A DNA stretch of 64,000 bases from Roseibium denhamense (GCF_009711415.1 NZ_SMLZ01000096.1:1-64000), one strand, 5' to 3'. Shown: positions 1-10,075, numbered from the stretch's first letter. Notes: generated by a model not told the origin, from the letters alone. Made by a program: numbers and translations.

Positions 1-446
1 TCCTGGGTTCTGGCGAGGCCTGGGTTTCCTGTTTGAACTAAAATTTTGCCCCAACCGGCGACACGTGGGTCCCGAATGAGGGTGACATTTCCGCCAGCTT
101 GCGACGTTGACGTCGCGGCTGAGTCCTTTTGCTTGAGGGATTGAGTTCTTCGAAATCGCAGGCGAAATCCTGGGGCCGTTTCAACTCTGGACATCTCGAT
201 GTTTCGTTGGACACGAATAGAGTGGTGTGACTTGGACGGTCAAAAACGGAGAATTGTTTGATCAAAAAAATTTTCACACATGGCGGGAAATGTCCGAAAT
301 CAGAAACCGGTTGCTCAATTCGGGCTATGCACCGCATTGGATTGAGCCCAAACCGGCATCACCTCGATTGACGTTAGGATTGCACGATGAGCAGCATTGA
401 AAGCCAAATTTGATCTGTGCTGAAATGCGGTTGCTCAGGCTTTTCG
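1..446. other. Left edge, no convincing gene
   Basis: This is the stretch between the window edge and the recombinase remnant. The only longish reading frame is a minus-strand 99-codon frame at 38-337. Its peptide has no recognisable domain and an odd, low-complexity basic C-terminus, so I do not call it. I see no tRNA, repeat or attachment site that would mark the island boundary. Confidence 0.4.
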
Positions 447-1322
447 CTACGCCGCATCCCATACCTTGTTGAGAATTCTCGCCGCGATTTCTGCTTTATC
501 CTGCGGGAGAAAACGGCCGTAATGCTTTGCCACGACTTCAGGAGTATCCTGAATGGCGTAACTGGCTTGTTCGTAGGACCCTGTCTGTTTGAGAATATGT
601 GTCGCAAGCACGTCGCGCACGTTATGTGGTCCGTGAGGCAACAAGCCCTTTATCGCGCCTCGCCCGGTCCACGGATTGTAAATTCCATAGCGCTGGATCA
701 CGGTTCGCCAAGCTTCGAAAAATGTGTTTTGCGAGTATTCAGCATTCGCGCTCGTAATCTTTGCCGTTTTCACGAAAAATGTGCCGGGATCCTGAGCGGG
801 CCCTATCAGCCGCGATCGGTGCCGATCATTCCAGGCGTCGATTAGTTCGTAAAGCCGCCCGAGATCAGGCAGGATTAATCGAAAAGGCTTTGATCCAAAG
901 AAAGAGGAGTGAGCGTTCTTAAATGCAACGGACGGGATGAGTATCTCCCACCCTCCGTCGCGAGCGCTCCAGCGAAGTTCGCCTCGTTTTGCGTTTTCCA
1001 GGTTTCTTTCGGATGTTGGTTGGGTGCCAGGTTTGCAAAGCAAAAGTTCTCTTAAATTTTTCTGCCGCAGACCTGTATGCAATCCAATGCGTAAGAGAAG
1101 GAAAGCTCTAACCGCTTCTGCTGCCGCCTTGGGATGACGCTTCTCATCAGGCATCCGGTGCAGTATTTCTTCGGTGATCTTTCGATACTCGCCCACGGGG
1201 CTCGGAGCCTCAAGAACTGTCATGATTGGCTCAAAAGGGTCGCGATGTATCCTTACGACCCGCTCGATTTCTTTCTTTCTGGTTCGTGCATGTTTTACCA
1301 GCCGGTCACAGCCACTGACCAG
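447..1322 (-). pseudogene. Integrase remnant, C-terminal catalytic part
   Basis: This is the catalytic half of a tyrosine recombinase (phage/genomic-island integrase family). It shows an Arg box I (LHTGLRQKNLREL), a box II of H-x-x-R type (HNVRDVLATHIL) and a final HYGRF that carries the likely nucleophilic Tyr. The first ATG is at 1223, but the frame is open back to a stop at 1323-1325. The residues encoded there (ending RVVRIHRDPFEPI) read as protein that belongs upstream of the ATG. It overlaps the end of the middle fragment in another frame, so I infer that a single frameshift between about 1295 and 1325 split one long integrase gene. Family membership is seen in the motifs; loss of function is inferred. 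Confidence 0.7.
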
Positions 1323-2348
1323 TCAGATTGAACATCAGAGATGTCCGATTTTGAAATCAAGCTTTCGATTTCGCGAAGGCCGCCTGATATTTGCTCCGAT
1401 TGTCGCAGCCAACCAGTTTCTTCCCGGCACAATGCGGACGCCAGGGTCAACATGTCGATCTCCCAAGCGGTGAAAAAACCGCGACGACGCTCACGCCATT
1501 GTAAGTACCAGTCCCAAACTTGCGGGAAGATCATCATGCCGAACGTTAGAGCCTCAGGGTCAACTCCAAAACCTTGCACTTCGCTGTCCACGGGAGCAGC
1601 GAAAGCCCCGAAGAATAGCCCGAAGTGCTCGACCTTTTGTGCAGCTGTCTCAGCGCCCCATACGCCATTTCGTTGTTGGCCAAACGCTGCGAAAGTTGCT
1701 GTCTTGAAGCGCAAGATTTCGGCCATTTCGTCATTCAGACATTTTGGCGCGTCCACAACATACGAGGTATCCGACAACCGGCTACCAGAGACCTTTCTTT
1801 GTGAACCCGAGCCAAGTTTGAAACGGACTGCATATCGTTGTCGAATTGCCGCTGCCTGATAGCGGCGATACTCGGTAGATCCGCTGATAATCACTTCGCG
1901 AACCCAAGCCAGGATCTCATCCTGTTCGGCGCGTGGCCTTCGTCTGAAATCTTCCGGCAGGTGCCAAACCAGTCGACGGCGTTCCGCCGGGTTCATTTCG
2001 TCCAACTCACAGCTCGTATTTGGTGCAGCATTAGCTCTGGAAATTTTGGAAAAGTATCCCTCAGCGAGGCGATATCGTCGTTCGATACGGGTCAGGATAT
2101 CCTGGCTGATTTTTGACGTCGGTACCGTATTTCTGCGTCCCCATCCGACGAAAGTGCTGCGCTTAAGGCCGTCGTCCGTTCGAACGACGGCATCGTAAAG
2201 GTGGTAGATTGACTCACCATGACGCTTGGCATGCAGACGAAGTGCAGCGCCAAAACTTGCGGGTTCGCTCCAAATCGACTCCAACGGCTCTGGAAACTCG
2301 ACGACTGGCCGCGGTCGCTTGCCCCTCTGTTTGCGTCGATCGTTGTTA
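1295..2348 (-). pseudogene. Integrase remnant, middle part
   Basis: This is the middle segment of the same broken integrase gene. An internal ATG lies at 2284, but the frame is open all the way to the IS element edge at 2348. Residues before the ATG (basic, with KQRGKRPRPVVEFPEP) continue the protein across the insertion. The segment holds a region rich in Arg and Trp and no catalytic motif, as expected for the DNA-binding and core-binding part of an unusually long recombinase. It ends at a TAA at 1295-1297, just where the catalytic segment is open in a neighbouring frame. An alternative is a separate accessory protein of a multi-gene integrase module. Confidence 0.6.
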
Positions 2349-3127
2349 GGCCGTGTGGACGGATTTGATCAAGATGAAGGCTGCGGCGATAGCGACGATA
2401 GACCGGAAGTTTCTGGCGGTTTTCTCGCAACGCAGGGCGACGCGTTTAAAGCGTTTGAGCTTCCCCATCATTTGTTCGATGCGTGCGCGGCCCCGGTAGA
2501 GCGCTTTGGCGAAGTGCCTGGGAATGTCGCGCCGGTTTGATTTGTAAGGGATGACCGGGACAGCCCCGGCCTTTCGCGCAGCCTCTCGATTAGCATTGCT
2601 GTCATAGCCCTTGTCGGCAACGATGGCCCGGTGTTTGATTTCGGGGCCGGTTTCCATGAGATCTGTAAACTGCTTGCTGTCAGAGGCTTGGCCACCGGTC
2701 AGTTCAAAGCCAAGCGGCAGGCCGTTCCGATCCGTTTTCAGATGGATTTTGGTGCCGAACCCGCCGCGCGAACGCCCGAGCGCTTGACCTTCCTGCCCCC
2801 TTTGGCGCCTGCCGCTGAAACATGGGCGCGAATGACGGTGCTGTCGAACATGACAATCAGATGCGCGCCTTCATCAAGCCCGGCCAGAATGGAAAAATAG
2901 TCCTCGAACACACCTGCCTTGCCAAGACGGTCAAAGCGTTTCCAGACGCTGTTCCAGTTGCCGAACCGCTCGGGCAAAGCGCGCCAGGAGATGTTGTGAA
3001 GCGTGAAATATTGCAGTGCCTCGAGAAACAGACGGTCATTCTTTGCCTTCGCGCCAACCCGTGGCAAGCAAGCCCGGAAAACCTCCAGTGCCAGTTCGAA
3101 ATCCCGTTCTGTCATCTTGGTACACAT
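2346..3127 (-). CDS. IS5-family transposase, two frames joined by -1 frameshift
   Basis: DDE transposase of the IS. The first frame starts at ATG 3127 behind GGAGGT and runs to a stop at 2738. It carries the N-terminal helix-turn-helix-like region and the first catalytic Asp (VMFDSTVIRAH). The second frame lies -1 relative to it and carries RGGFGTKIHLKT, the second Asp (VADKGYD) and the catalytic Glu (GRARIEQMMGKLKRFKR). Ribosomal slippage at the AAAGGGGG run (complement of 2796-2803) would give one protein, as in known two-frame IS427 elements. The TAA stop uses the TA target duplication plus one flanking A, so it lies partly outside the element. All catalytic residues are present, so the element may still be active. 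Confidence 0.85.
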
Positions 3128-3223
3128 CGCCGACCTCCAAATCACGTCGGCAACCTATGAATCACTTTGAAATCAAATCCGGAATCCCAAAACTTATACC
3201 TGAGTCAATTCGTCCACACGGCC
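2349..3223 (-). mobile_element. IS5-family insertion sequence (IS427-like), 875 bp
   Basis: The element is bounded by imperfect inverted repeats that begin GGCCGTGTGGACG at 2349 and end with the complement at 3223. They match over about 20 bp with two mismatches. The flanking dinucleotide TA is present on both sides (2347-2348 and 3224-3225), which is the target duplication. Removing the element plus one TA joins the flanking minus-strand frames without a stop or shift, so it clearly jumped into a gene. Two overlapping transposase frames fill the element. Length, two-frame transposase and TA target fit the IS427 group of IS5. Confidence 0.9.
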
Positions 3224-3569
3224 TAAGTCTAGATGGTGATTGGCAGCCCGATAACTCGGTGTGACTGTTCTTCCTGGTTGCTTCCGGACGCAGCGCAGTT
3301 TCGGTAATCGAACGTGTGACGGCATCGAAAATTGGTTGGAGGTTAGATCGCTCTATCATCAGATAGCGAGAATCCAAACCCAATCGCTCGGCTAGCGCTC
3401 GGACGTCTAAGCGGCTCCCTCTGTATGCAGGATATTCGTTCCTCTCCAGCAAGTCGACCAAATGCCGGTGGAGAACTTCCACATCTTGCGGTGTGAAAAC
3501 CGGCGCGAGACGTTTCTCGCAAAAGGTTTTGATCATGCTTTGGGTGAGGGCGGATCGTTTTGATTTCAT
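3224..3569 (-). pseudogene. Integrase remnant, N-terminal part
   Basis: This is the N-terminus of the integrase gene cut by the IS. It starts at ATG 3569 and reads about 110 sensible residues before running into the IS at 3223. The reading frame continues into the IS only by chance and stops at 3162. The sequence is basic and helix-rich, consistent with a DNA-binding N-domain. After in-silico removal of the IS and one TA copy, the codons read SPSRL then NNDRRKQRG with no shift, so this piece and the middle fragment were once contiguous. Confidence 0.65.
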
Positions 3570-3950
3570 TAACTAACTTCCATAGATCGGGGGTGCCGAG
3601 CTATAGGAAGAAGCGGAGCTAAGAAAGACTGGCGGCATTTAAGTTTGTGCAAAAACGCCTGCTTCGGCCTTTGCAGCGCATAATCTCCCGCCACGGGAGC
3701 GGAGAGAGCTCAAGATCAGCCTGACAGACGATCGATTTTGTGAATTAAGTACCGAAAAGGATCGTACCCGCGTGGAACTGGTCTCGAAATTGTTGATTTC
3801 CATAGCTAGGCGGATCGGTAATTTTAGTTGAAGGGTTGTGCAACCAAACTGAATTCAACTATTTAGATTAAAACTGCCAATGAAGTACAATTCGCTCGAA
3901 TAGATAATTACCGCGCCATATCGGCCGTTTTTTGCGTCTCCGGGGGGAAT
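3570..3950. other. Divergent intergenic region ahead of the DISARM operon
   Basis: A 381-bp gap separates the integrase remnant (minus) and the first operon gene (plus). It is AT-richer than its surroundings from about 3780 on. It must hold the promoter of the defence operon. I cannot pick a secure -35/-10 pair. The nested inverted repeat at 3825-3861 is the only structured element I see. Confidence 0.5.
3825..3861. promoter_or_regulatory. Nested inverted repeat, candidate operator
   Basis: An outer 8-bp inverted repeat (TAGTTGAA at 3825-3832, TTCAACTA at 3854-3861) encloses an inner one (GGTTG-TG-CAACC at 3834-3845). It lies about 90 bp ahead of the first gene of the defence operon. No T-run follows, so a terminator is unlikely. 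A binding site for a repressor or an mRNA hairpin is possible. No regulator gene is seen nearby. Confidence 0.35.
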
Positions 3951-6635
3951 ATGAGTCGCGATCACGTTTTAGAGTCGTTTGTATGTCCTGTTGCCGAGGA
4001 AGCGCTTTCGACGTTTTCCGTAATCTCCCAGCGAGCAAAGGAACAACTTCTAGATGGAATAAAAGGTGGTGGGCCGTCGGCGTTCGCCAGCATGAACACT
4101 TTCACGGACAGTAAGGCTTTGAACAGTCGCAAACGTATCGACGATGAGATCCGTGAAGGTTATCGAATACTCTCGGAAGTTCCGTCTATTGCGCGAGTGG
4201 TCGTGGTAGACGAGCAAGATGATAAGACAACGTTCTATTTTTCGAGGACTTCTTCACCGGCGCTAATAGATCCTCCTCTGAAATTTGCAAGTTATCGCTC
4301 GCCGGTTGGGCGCCTTGCCGAGTTGGACGTCGGGGATGAGCTCGAGTTACCTCGAGGAGGCGGTGAAAGCATCATTGTCGAGATCATCGAGCATGCTCGG
4401 TTTCAGCCAATTTTTTCCGACCTCCAATGGGATGGACGCAATGCAATTCTAGAAGGGGTTGGCTATGGGCCTATCTCTGTACAGTCTCTCCGTGCACTTC
4501 TGAAAACAGTTCCTGAGATTGACGAGTCGTTTCTGGATGAACTGCTTAGGGAAGAAGACGAGGACGCAAATGTCCGTAAGGGAATTCGTCGAGCGGTCAT
4601 CTCCAGTATGGATCTGCGAGACCAACCTGTCTTGGATAAGTACCAAGGCGAAATCTTTCGAATGCCGCTTGGTAGTCGTCTTTTAATTCTGGGGGCACCA
4701 GGGACAGGTAAAACAACCACATTGATCCGCCGGCTCGGACAAAAGCTCGATCTTGAGTTTCTTGATGACGCTGAACGTCGAGCCATCCGTGGAGATATTG
4801 AATCCGGCCACAATGAAAGCTGGATCATGTTTACTCCAACGGAATTGCTAAAGCTGTACGTGAAGGAAGCGTTCAGCCGGGAAGGTATTCCAGCGCCGGA
4901 TTCGCGGATCCAAACTTGGTCAGAAATGAGAACCGAACTGGCGCGAAATGAATTCCGAATTCTTCGCACCGCAGCGAGCAAAAGTTCGCTGGTTATGAAA
5001 GATACGGCAAAAACAATTGATTCCGGAATCGAGACGCGACTGATTGACTGGTTTTCTGATTTTGATCAGTGGCAGCGTGGTACGTTTTGGGAAGAGTTGC
5101 ATGAAGCCGCGAAAAGACTAAGCGAAAATCCACTACCAAGTGTTTCCAGCATCGGAACACGTATTCTCGAGATCGTGGAAAAAGCCGACGATGACAATCC
5201 GGCAGCCGATTTGTTGGCTCTCACGAACGTAGCTGTCGAAATCGGGTCGTTGCTGGAAAGCATGAAGAAAGACACTGATGACAAAATCCGCCAAAGCCTG
5301 AACGTCCATGCATTTCAAGATAAATCCTTCCTAGACGAAATGGCGGCATATGTGGCGTCACTTGAAAAACTCGTGGATGATGACTTCGACCCAGATGAAG
5401 AGGATGAAGAGGAGGAGGTCATCCAAACACGTGGAAGCCGGTCTATGGCTGCAACCGCGTATATGAATGCAATGCGCACGCTCGCTCGTGCAAAGGCGCG
5501 CCGGAGAAGTTTACCCAAGACTGGACCGACCAGTCGTCTACTTGAATGGTTGGGAGAGAAGACTTTGCCGGAAGAGACCATTCCGGAAGTGGGGGAGAGC
5601 CTCGTAGTTCAAGCGGCCCTGAGGATTTTTTCCAATCCCGTAGGTCGGTACATAGACAGAGTACCTTCCAGATACCGCGGGTTTCGAAGGGTGCGTCAAG
5701 CTGAGAGCCGTTGGTACCGTACGGAAGGAATTGCTCGATCGGAAGTGCATCCCCTCGAAGTAGATGTAATGCTTCTCACGATGCTTCGGGAGGCGGACCA
5801 GCTGATAACCGGAGCGCGAGATTTGATGGAGCGGGATACCGCTGCTCGTCGGATACTTCGGAGAATGGAGCAACTTTACAGGACACAGATTCTGGTCGAT
5901 GAGGCAACGGACTTTTCTCCGATTCAACTTGCCTGTATGGCCACGATGGCAAGACCGGGTACGCGATCATTCTTTGCGTGCGGTGATTTCAACCAGCGAG
6001 TAACGAATTGGGGAACACGCACTGACGATGAAATGAGATGGGTTCTCCCGGATATTGCCACGAAGACTGTCACTGTCGCCTATCGTCAGAGCGGTCAGCT
6101 TCATAACTTTGCAAAGCAACTGATAGTCCTGTCCGGAGGCAGTGAAGATGATGCGGTCTTACCAAAATATACAGAAAACGATGGTGTGCCTCCCGTCCTT
6201 GCGAAAGGTATGAATGACATAGATCGAACGGCATCATGGCTTGCGAGTCGGATCGTTGAGATCGAGAAATTTGTTGGGGAGCTGCCGTCAATCGCTGTGC
6301 TGGTGAATTCCGAGGAAGAGGTCTCGCCAATTGCCAAGTCTCTCAGCGCGACTCTTGAAGACCAAAACATAAGTGTTCAAGCGTGTCCGGACGGTCAAGT
6401 TCGTGGTCGCGAGAGTGCGGTTAGGGTATTCAATGTCCAGCACATCAAAGGGCTGGAATTCGAAGCTGTGTTTTTCCTCGGTGTCGATGGCCTGGCTCAG
6501 AAACAGCCCGACCTTTTTGACAAGTACCTTTACGTCGGTGCGACGAGAGCGGCGACTTATCTTGGCCTGACATGTGAGGCTGATCTCCCACCTGCGTTGA
6601 GTTCTCTCGAGAGCCTATTCGAAACGCATTGGTGA
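3951..6635 (+). CDS. SF1 (UvrD/Rep-like) helicase, defence operon
   Basis: An 894-residue superfamily 1 helicase-like ATPase. Walker A (GAPGTGKTT) is near residue 248, the motif II equivalent (LVDEATDFSP) near 650, a UvrD-type motif V (HIKGLEFEAVFF) near 832 and motif VI (YVGATRA) near 862. An acidic stretch (DPDEEDEEEE) lies near residue 480 between the ATPase halves. The N-terminal 240 residues match nothing I recognise. It precedes drmD on the same strand with a 183-bp gap and probably shares the operon. It is not a standard DISARM component. It could be an accessory subunit that unwinds or senses phage DNA, or an independent defence gene. Helicase fold is seen; role is inferred. Confidence 0.8.
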   Translation: MSRDHVLESFVCPVAEEALSTFSVISQRAKEQLLDGIKGGGPSAFASMNTFTDSKALNSRKRIDDEIREGYRILSEVPSIARVVVVDEQDDKTTFYFSRTSSPALIDPPLKFASYRSPVGRLAELDVGDELELPRGGGESIIVEIIEHARFQPIFSDLQWDGRNAILEGVGYGPISVQSLRALLKTVPEIDESFLDELLREEDEDANVRKGIRRAVISSMDLRDQPVLDKYQGEIFRMPLGSRLLILGAPGTGKTTTLIRRLGQKLDLEFLDDAERRAIRGDIESGHNESWIMFTPTELLKLYVKEAFSREGIPAPDSRIQTWSEMRTELARNEFRILRTAASKSSLVMKDTAKTIDSGIETRLIDWFSDFDQWQRGTFWEELHEAAKRLSENPLPSVSSIGTRILEIVEKADDDNPAADLLALTNVAVEIGSLLESMKKDTDDKIRQSLNVHAFQDKSFLDEMAAYVASLEKLVDDDFDPDEEDEEEEVIQTRGSRSMAATAYMNAMRTLARAKARRRSLPKTGPTSRLLEWLGEKTLPEETIPEVGESLVVQAALRIFSNPVGRYIDRVPSRYRGFRRVRQAESRWYRTEGIARSEVHPLEVDVMLLTMLREADQLITGARDLMERDTAARRILRRMEQLYRTQILVDEATDFSPIQLACMATMARPGTRSFFACGDFNQRVTNWGTRTDDEMRWVLPDIATKTVTVAYRQSGQLHNFAKQLIVLSGGSEDDAVLPKYTENDGVPPVLAKGMNDIDRTASWLASRIVEIEKFVGELPSIAVLVNSEEEVSPIAKSLSATLEDQNISVQACPDGQVRGRESAVRVFNVQHIKGLEFEAVFFLGVDGLAQKQPDLFDKYLYVGATRAATYLGLTCEADLPPALSSLESLFETHW

Positions 6636-6694
6636 TCAGGGGCTTATAGAAGATTTTGTGATGAAGAGACGTAACCGATTGCCGAGGTCTGAAA

Positions 6695-6844
6695 GTGGAA
6701 ATTAGCCGAAGCATTTGGCAGGTAGAACTTCCAATCGGGAATTTATTGCATCGGGAAACGGGCCGATTCCGCGAGACACAAACGGAAGTAGCCGTGGATC
6801 GCACACGCTACTGGTATTTTGTGCGAGCCAAAGATGACCACTGA
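6695..6844 (+). CDS. Small ORF (49 codons) overlapping drmD start
   Basis: This GTG-started frame is preceded by GAGG at seven bases and ends in TGA at 6842-6844. It runs 11 bases past the ATG of drmD (6834), which itself lacks a clear ribosome binding site. That layout suggests translational coupling. The peptide is mixed and aromatic-rich (TRYWYFVRAKDDH at its end) with no domain I know. It could be a real small subunit, a leader peptide that times drmD translation, or chance. The gap between the helicase and drmD would otherwise be empty. Confidence 0.35.
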   Translation: MEISRSIWQVELPIGNLLHRETGRFRETQTEVAVDRTRYWYFVRAKDDH

Positions 6845-9800
6845 GAGCTACCCACAAATTGGTGATTTTGTTTCTGTGCGTGGTCGGAACTGGTTGGTTG
6901 AAGACGTAGAGGCTGGAGAGACAGGCCCAACTGTCGCTCGACTGGCTTGCGTCGAAGATGATGCACAAGGGGAAGCGGTCACAGTCGTCTGGTCATCGGA
7001 AATCGCCCCTGAGATCGAAACAGATGAAATCTGGAAATCTATTGCCAAGAACGGGTCGGATGGGGCCGATACCTTCTCCGCCTACCTTCGCACAGTGAAA
7101 TGGGGCTCTGCGACATCAGCAGACCGTAGGCTGCTTCAAGCGCCTTTCCGCGCAGGGATAAGAATGGACGCCTATCAACTCGCGCCTTTGTACAAAGCGC
7201 TAAGCCTACCGCGCGTCAATCTACTGATCGCAGACGACGTTGGTCTCGGCAAAACAGTTGAAGCAGGGCTCATTGTTCGGGAAATGCTTCTGCGACGGCG
7301 CATTGACTTTGTCCTGGTCTCAGCGCCTCCCTCGATGTTGCAGCAGTGGAAGGACGAACTGGCGGTTAAGTTTGGTTTGGCTGCCACGATCATTGACCGT
7401 GACTATCTGGGCCATGTTCGACGCACCCGGGGTTTCTTGTCTAATCCCTGGGCGACAGGTTCTTTTTTCATTCTTTCGCATCGGCTGTTGACCGATGAGA
7501 CATACGTCGCCGGGTTGCGCGAAATGTTGGGAAACACGCGGGCGAAGTCGTTATTCGTTCTCGATGAGGCCCATCACGCCGCACCTTCCAGTGGATCGCG
7601 GTATGCAATCGACAGTCAGCTCACGCGGTCAGTAAATGAATTGTCGAAACGGTTCGAGCACCGTTTGTTTTTGACGGCCACTCCGCACAATGGTCACTCC
7701 AACAGTTTTACCGCGCTCCTTGAAATGTTGGATCCGCAAAGATTCACGCGTGGGGTGAAAGTCCGTCCGAAGGATCTCGAGCCGGTCATGGTGCGTCGTC
7801 TGAAAGGTGATCTCCGAGCGTTGGGAGAGACCTTTCCGGAGCGGCTGGTTGAACCGATAAAGATCGAGAACATCTCAACCGATGCGCCCGAACTGCGACT
7901 CGATCAAATGCTCGCAGACTATGGTGAATTGCGCGGTCGTCGTATCGCCAAGCTTGGACGACGGGCTCAAGTCGAAGCGATGCTGGTCTTTTCCGGTTTG
8001 CAGCAACGCCTGTTGTCGTCCGTCGCAGCCTTCGAAAAAACCCTTAACGTGCACCTCCGGAGCCTTCAACGCTACAAGGAAGAGAATGCCAAAGCCTATG
8101 GCTCAATGGGTCAGGCGTTCGTTTCCGGGTCCGGTGTTGTCGATGAATTCGATGAGTTAGAGACCGAAGAACAACTGGCGAATCTTATCGAGGAGGATGA
8201 AGAAGCCGCGGCAGAAGCCGCAACGCTGGTTGGTGCCGGAGGAGCGTCCCTCGATGAAATTCAGGCAGAAATCGATGCAGTTAACGCCATGCTCGAGGTT
8301 GCAGGGCCTGCCGGACAAAGGCCTGACCAGAAAGTGCATTGGATCGCTCAGTGGGTTGAACAAAATCTCCTGAATGGAGCGGAATGGAACGACCGTCGCC
8401 TGATCATTTTCACAGAATATGAAGACACGCGGCGTTGGCTTCAGGCACGGCTATCGGAGCTGCTCGATTCTTACGATTGCGAAGACCGGATCGCGGCCCT
8501 GACGGGAGCTACGGCGCTCGATCAGCGCGAATTGCTGAAATATGCCTTCAACGCAGATCCATCCGAAGAGCCGCTCCGGATCCTGATCTGCACTGACGCG
8601 GCGCGTGAGGGTATAAACCTTCAGCATCGGTGCTACGATCTCATCCATTTCGATCTGCCGTGGAATCCGTCGCGGCTTGAACAGCGAAATGGCCGTATTG
8701 ATCGAAAGCTTCAACCCGCACCGACAGTCTACTGCCGCTATTTCCTGTATGCTCAGCGGGAAAGCGACATCGTCCTGGATGCGCTTGTCCGAAAAACGGA
8801 TCGGATCCGGCGGGAACTCGGCGCGGTCGGCAAGGTCATTGAAGATCGGATGATGGAACGGTTGATCAGTGAAGGTATCGGCAAAGGCCGAGGCCAGGCA
8901 CTGGTTGAGGCTCTGAATTCGGACGAAGACAATGAGGTCATCAGCCGCGCTTTGCGCGAGATGGAGGAAAGCGAAGGGGAGAAACGGCAGGATCGGCTCA
9001 AGAATGAAATCGACCGGCTAAGAGCTGTTCTTGAGGAATCTCGCCGGAAAGTGGGTGTCGACCCCGGTGACCTCGAGCGGGCTATACAAATCTCTCTGTC
9101 CCGCATTGGCATTCCGTTTCAAGCTGAAGCGGATGGCAGTGGGTGCACTGTCGACACCTACAGCCTGGACCCGCAAGCGCCCGCATTTGCCCATGACAGG
9201 AGTTGGGCTGACGTATTCGACGAGTTGCGTGACCGACCCCGAAAACGTGGCGAGAGCCTCAATGACTGGCGCAGGAACACCGAGCCGCGCCGCCTATCGT
9301 TTGAGCCGCCGGTTTTAGCAGACGGCAGGGATGCGTCCCATGTCGCTCAGCTCCATTTGGAGCATCGCCTTGTCCGGCGGCTGCTTGCGCGTTTCAAATC
9401 ACAGGGTTTCCGGAGTGATCTGGAGCGGGCCTGCGTACTCGTTGGCCCAGGAGCAATGCCCCGCGTCGTTCTTCTGGGGCGCCTATCGATGTATGGCCCG
9501 AATGCAAGTCGCTTGCATGAAGAGCTCATCCCTGTGGTTGCCCAATGGCGAGAGGCCGATCGTGGTAAGAAGCCCCTGACCGCACTCGCGGAAAAGGGCG
9601 AGCGCGCGCATCTGACGCTTGAAGAACTAGAAGAAGCACTTGCCCATGGGCATCCTGCGTCGGAGCACGTCGTCGAGCGGCTCTTGTCCTTCGCGCAGCA
9701 AGATGTTGTCGCACTCCGCCCAACGTTGGAAGAACGTGCGATCTTGCGTGCGGCCGATGTGACGAAGGATCTTGTGAAAATCGGTGATGCAGAGGCCACG

Positions 9801-10061
9801 TCACTCAGAAAACTGTTATCGGAACAGCGCGACCGGATTGCAAATCTCGCGAACGATCCCAAGCAGGCTCAGTTGACGATGGAGTTCGACGCTGCCGAAA
9901 AACGTCAGGCGGACAGCGATCGGCGCCATTGGTCTGTACGGTTGTCGGAGTTGGACCAGGAAATCAAAACTGAGCCCAATCGGGCTCGAAACTCATACGA
10001 TGTAAAAGCCCGAAGGATCGAGCCCATCGGGCTGGTGTATCTTTGGCCTGTGAGCGGCTAG
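6834..10061 (+). CDS. drmD: DrmD, SNF2-like helicase of class 1 DISARM
   Basis: SF2/SNF2-type DEAH ATPase of about 1,075 residues. Walker A (ADDVGLGKTVEAG) is near residue 133, DEAH (FVLDEAHHAAP) near 242, motif III TATPHNGH near 281 and the C-terminal motif VI (QRNGRIDRK) near 616. Charged, partly coiled-coil sequence fills the long C-terminal part. Start choice: ATG 6834 gives a clean N-terminus (MTTESYPQIGD); a TTG at 6819 is also in frame. It overlaps the methylase frame only if an upstream TTG is used. In class 1 DISARM, drmD and the adenine methylase drmMI accompany the drmA-drmB core. That order is met here. Confidence 0.9.
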   Translation: MTTESYPQIGDFVSVRGRNWLVEDVEAGETGPTVARLACVEDDAQGEAVTVVWSSEIAPEIETDEIWKSIAKNGSDGADTFSAYLRTVKWGSATSADRRLLQAPFRAGIRMDAYQLAPLYKALSLPRVNLLIADDVGLGKTVEAGLIVREMLLRRRIDFVLVSAPPSMLQQWKDELAVKFGLAATIIDRDYLGHVRRTRGFLSNPWATGSFFILSHRLLTDETYVAGLREMLGNTRAKSLFVLDEAHHAAPSSGSRYAIDSQLTRSVNELSKRFEHRLFLTATPHNGHSNSFTALLEMLDPQRFTRGVKVRPKDLEPVMVRRLKGDLRALGETFPERLVEPIKIENISTDAPELRLDQMLADYGELRGRRIAKLGRRAQVEAMLVFSGLQQRLLSSVAAFEKTLNVHLRSLQRYKEENAKAYGSMGQAFVSGSGVVDEFDELETEEQLANLIEEDEEAAAEAATLVGAGGASLDEIQAEIDAVNAMLEVAGPAGQRPDQKVHWIAQWVEQNLLNGAEWNDRRLIIFTEYEDTRRWLQARLSELLDSYDCEDRIAALTGATALDQRELLKYAFNADPSEEPLRILICTDAAREGINLQHRCYDLIHFDLPWNPSRLEQRNGRIDRKLQPAPTVYCRYFLYAQRESDIVLDALVRKTDRIRRELGAVGKVIEDRMMERLISEGIGKGRGQALVEALNSDEDNEVISRALREMEESEGEKRQDRLKNEIDRLRAVLEESRRKVGVDPGDLERAIQISLSRIGIPFQAEADGSGCTVDTYSLDPQAPAFAHDRSWADVFDELRDRPRKRGESLNDWRRNTEPRRLSFEPPVLADGRDASHVAQLHLEHRLVRRLLARFKSQGFRSDLERACVLVGPGAMPRVVLLGRLSMYGPNASRLHEELIPVVAQWREADRGKKPLTALAEKGERAHLTLEELEEALAHGHPASEHVVERLLSFAQQDVVALRPTLEERAILRAADVTKDLVKIGDAEATSLRKLLSEQRDRIANLANDPKQAQLTMEFDAAEKRQADSDRRHWSVRLSELDQEIKTEPNRARNSYDVKARRIEPIGLVYLWPVSG

Positions 10062-10075
10062 GCGACGAATTCAAA

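Noticed and set aside
38..337. 99-codon minus frame at the left edge
   Set aside because: Odd composition and no recognisable domain; not supported.
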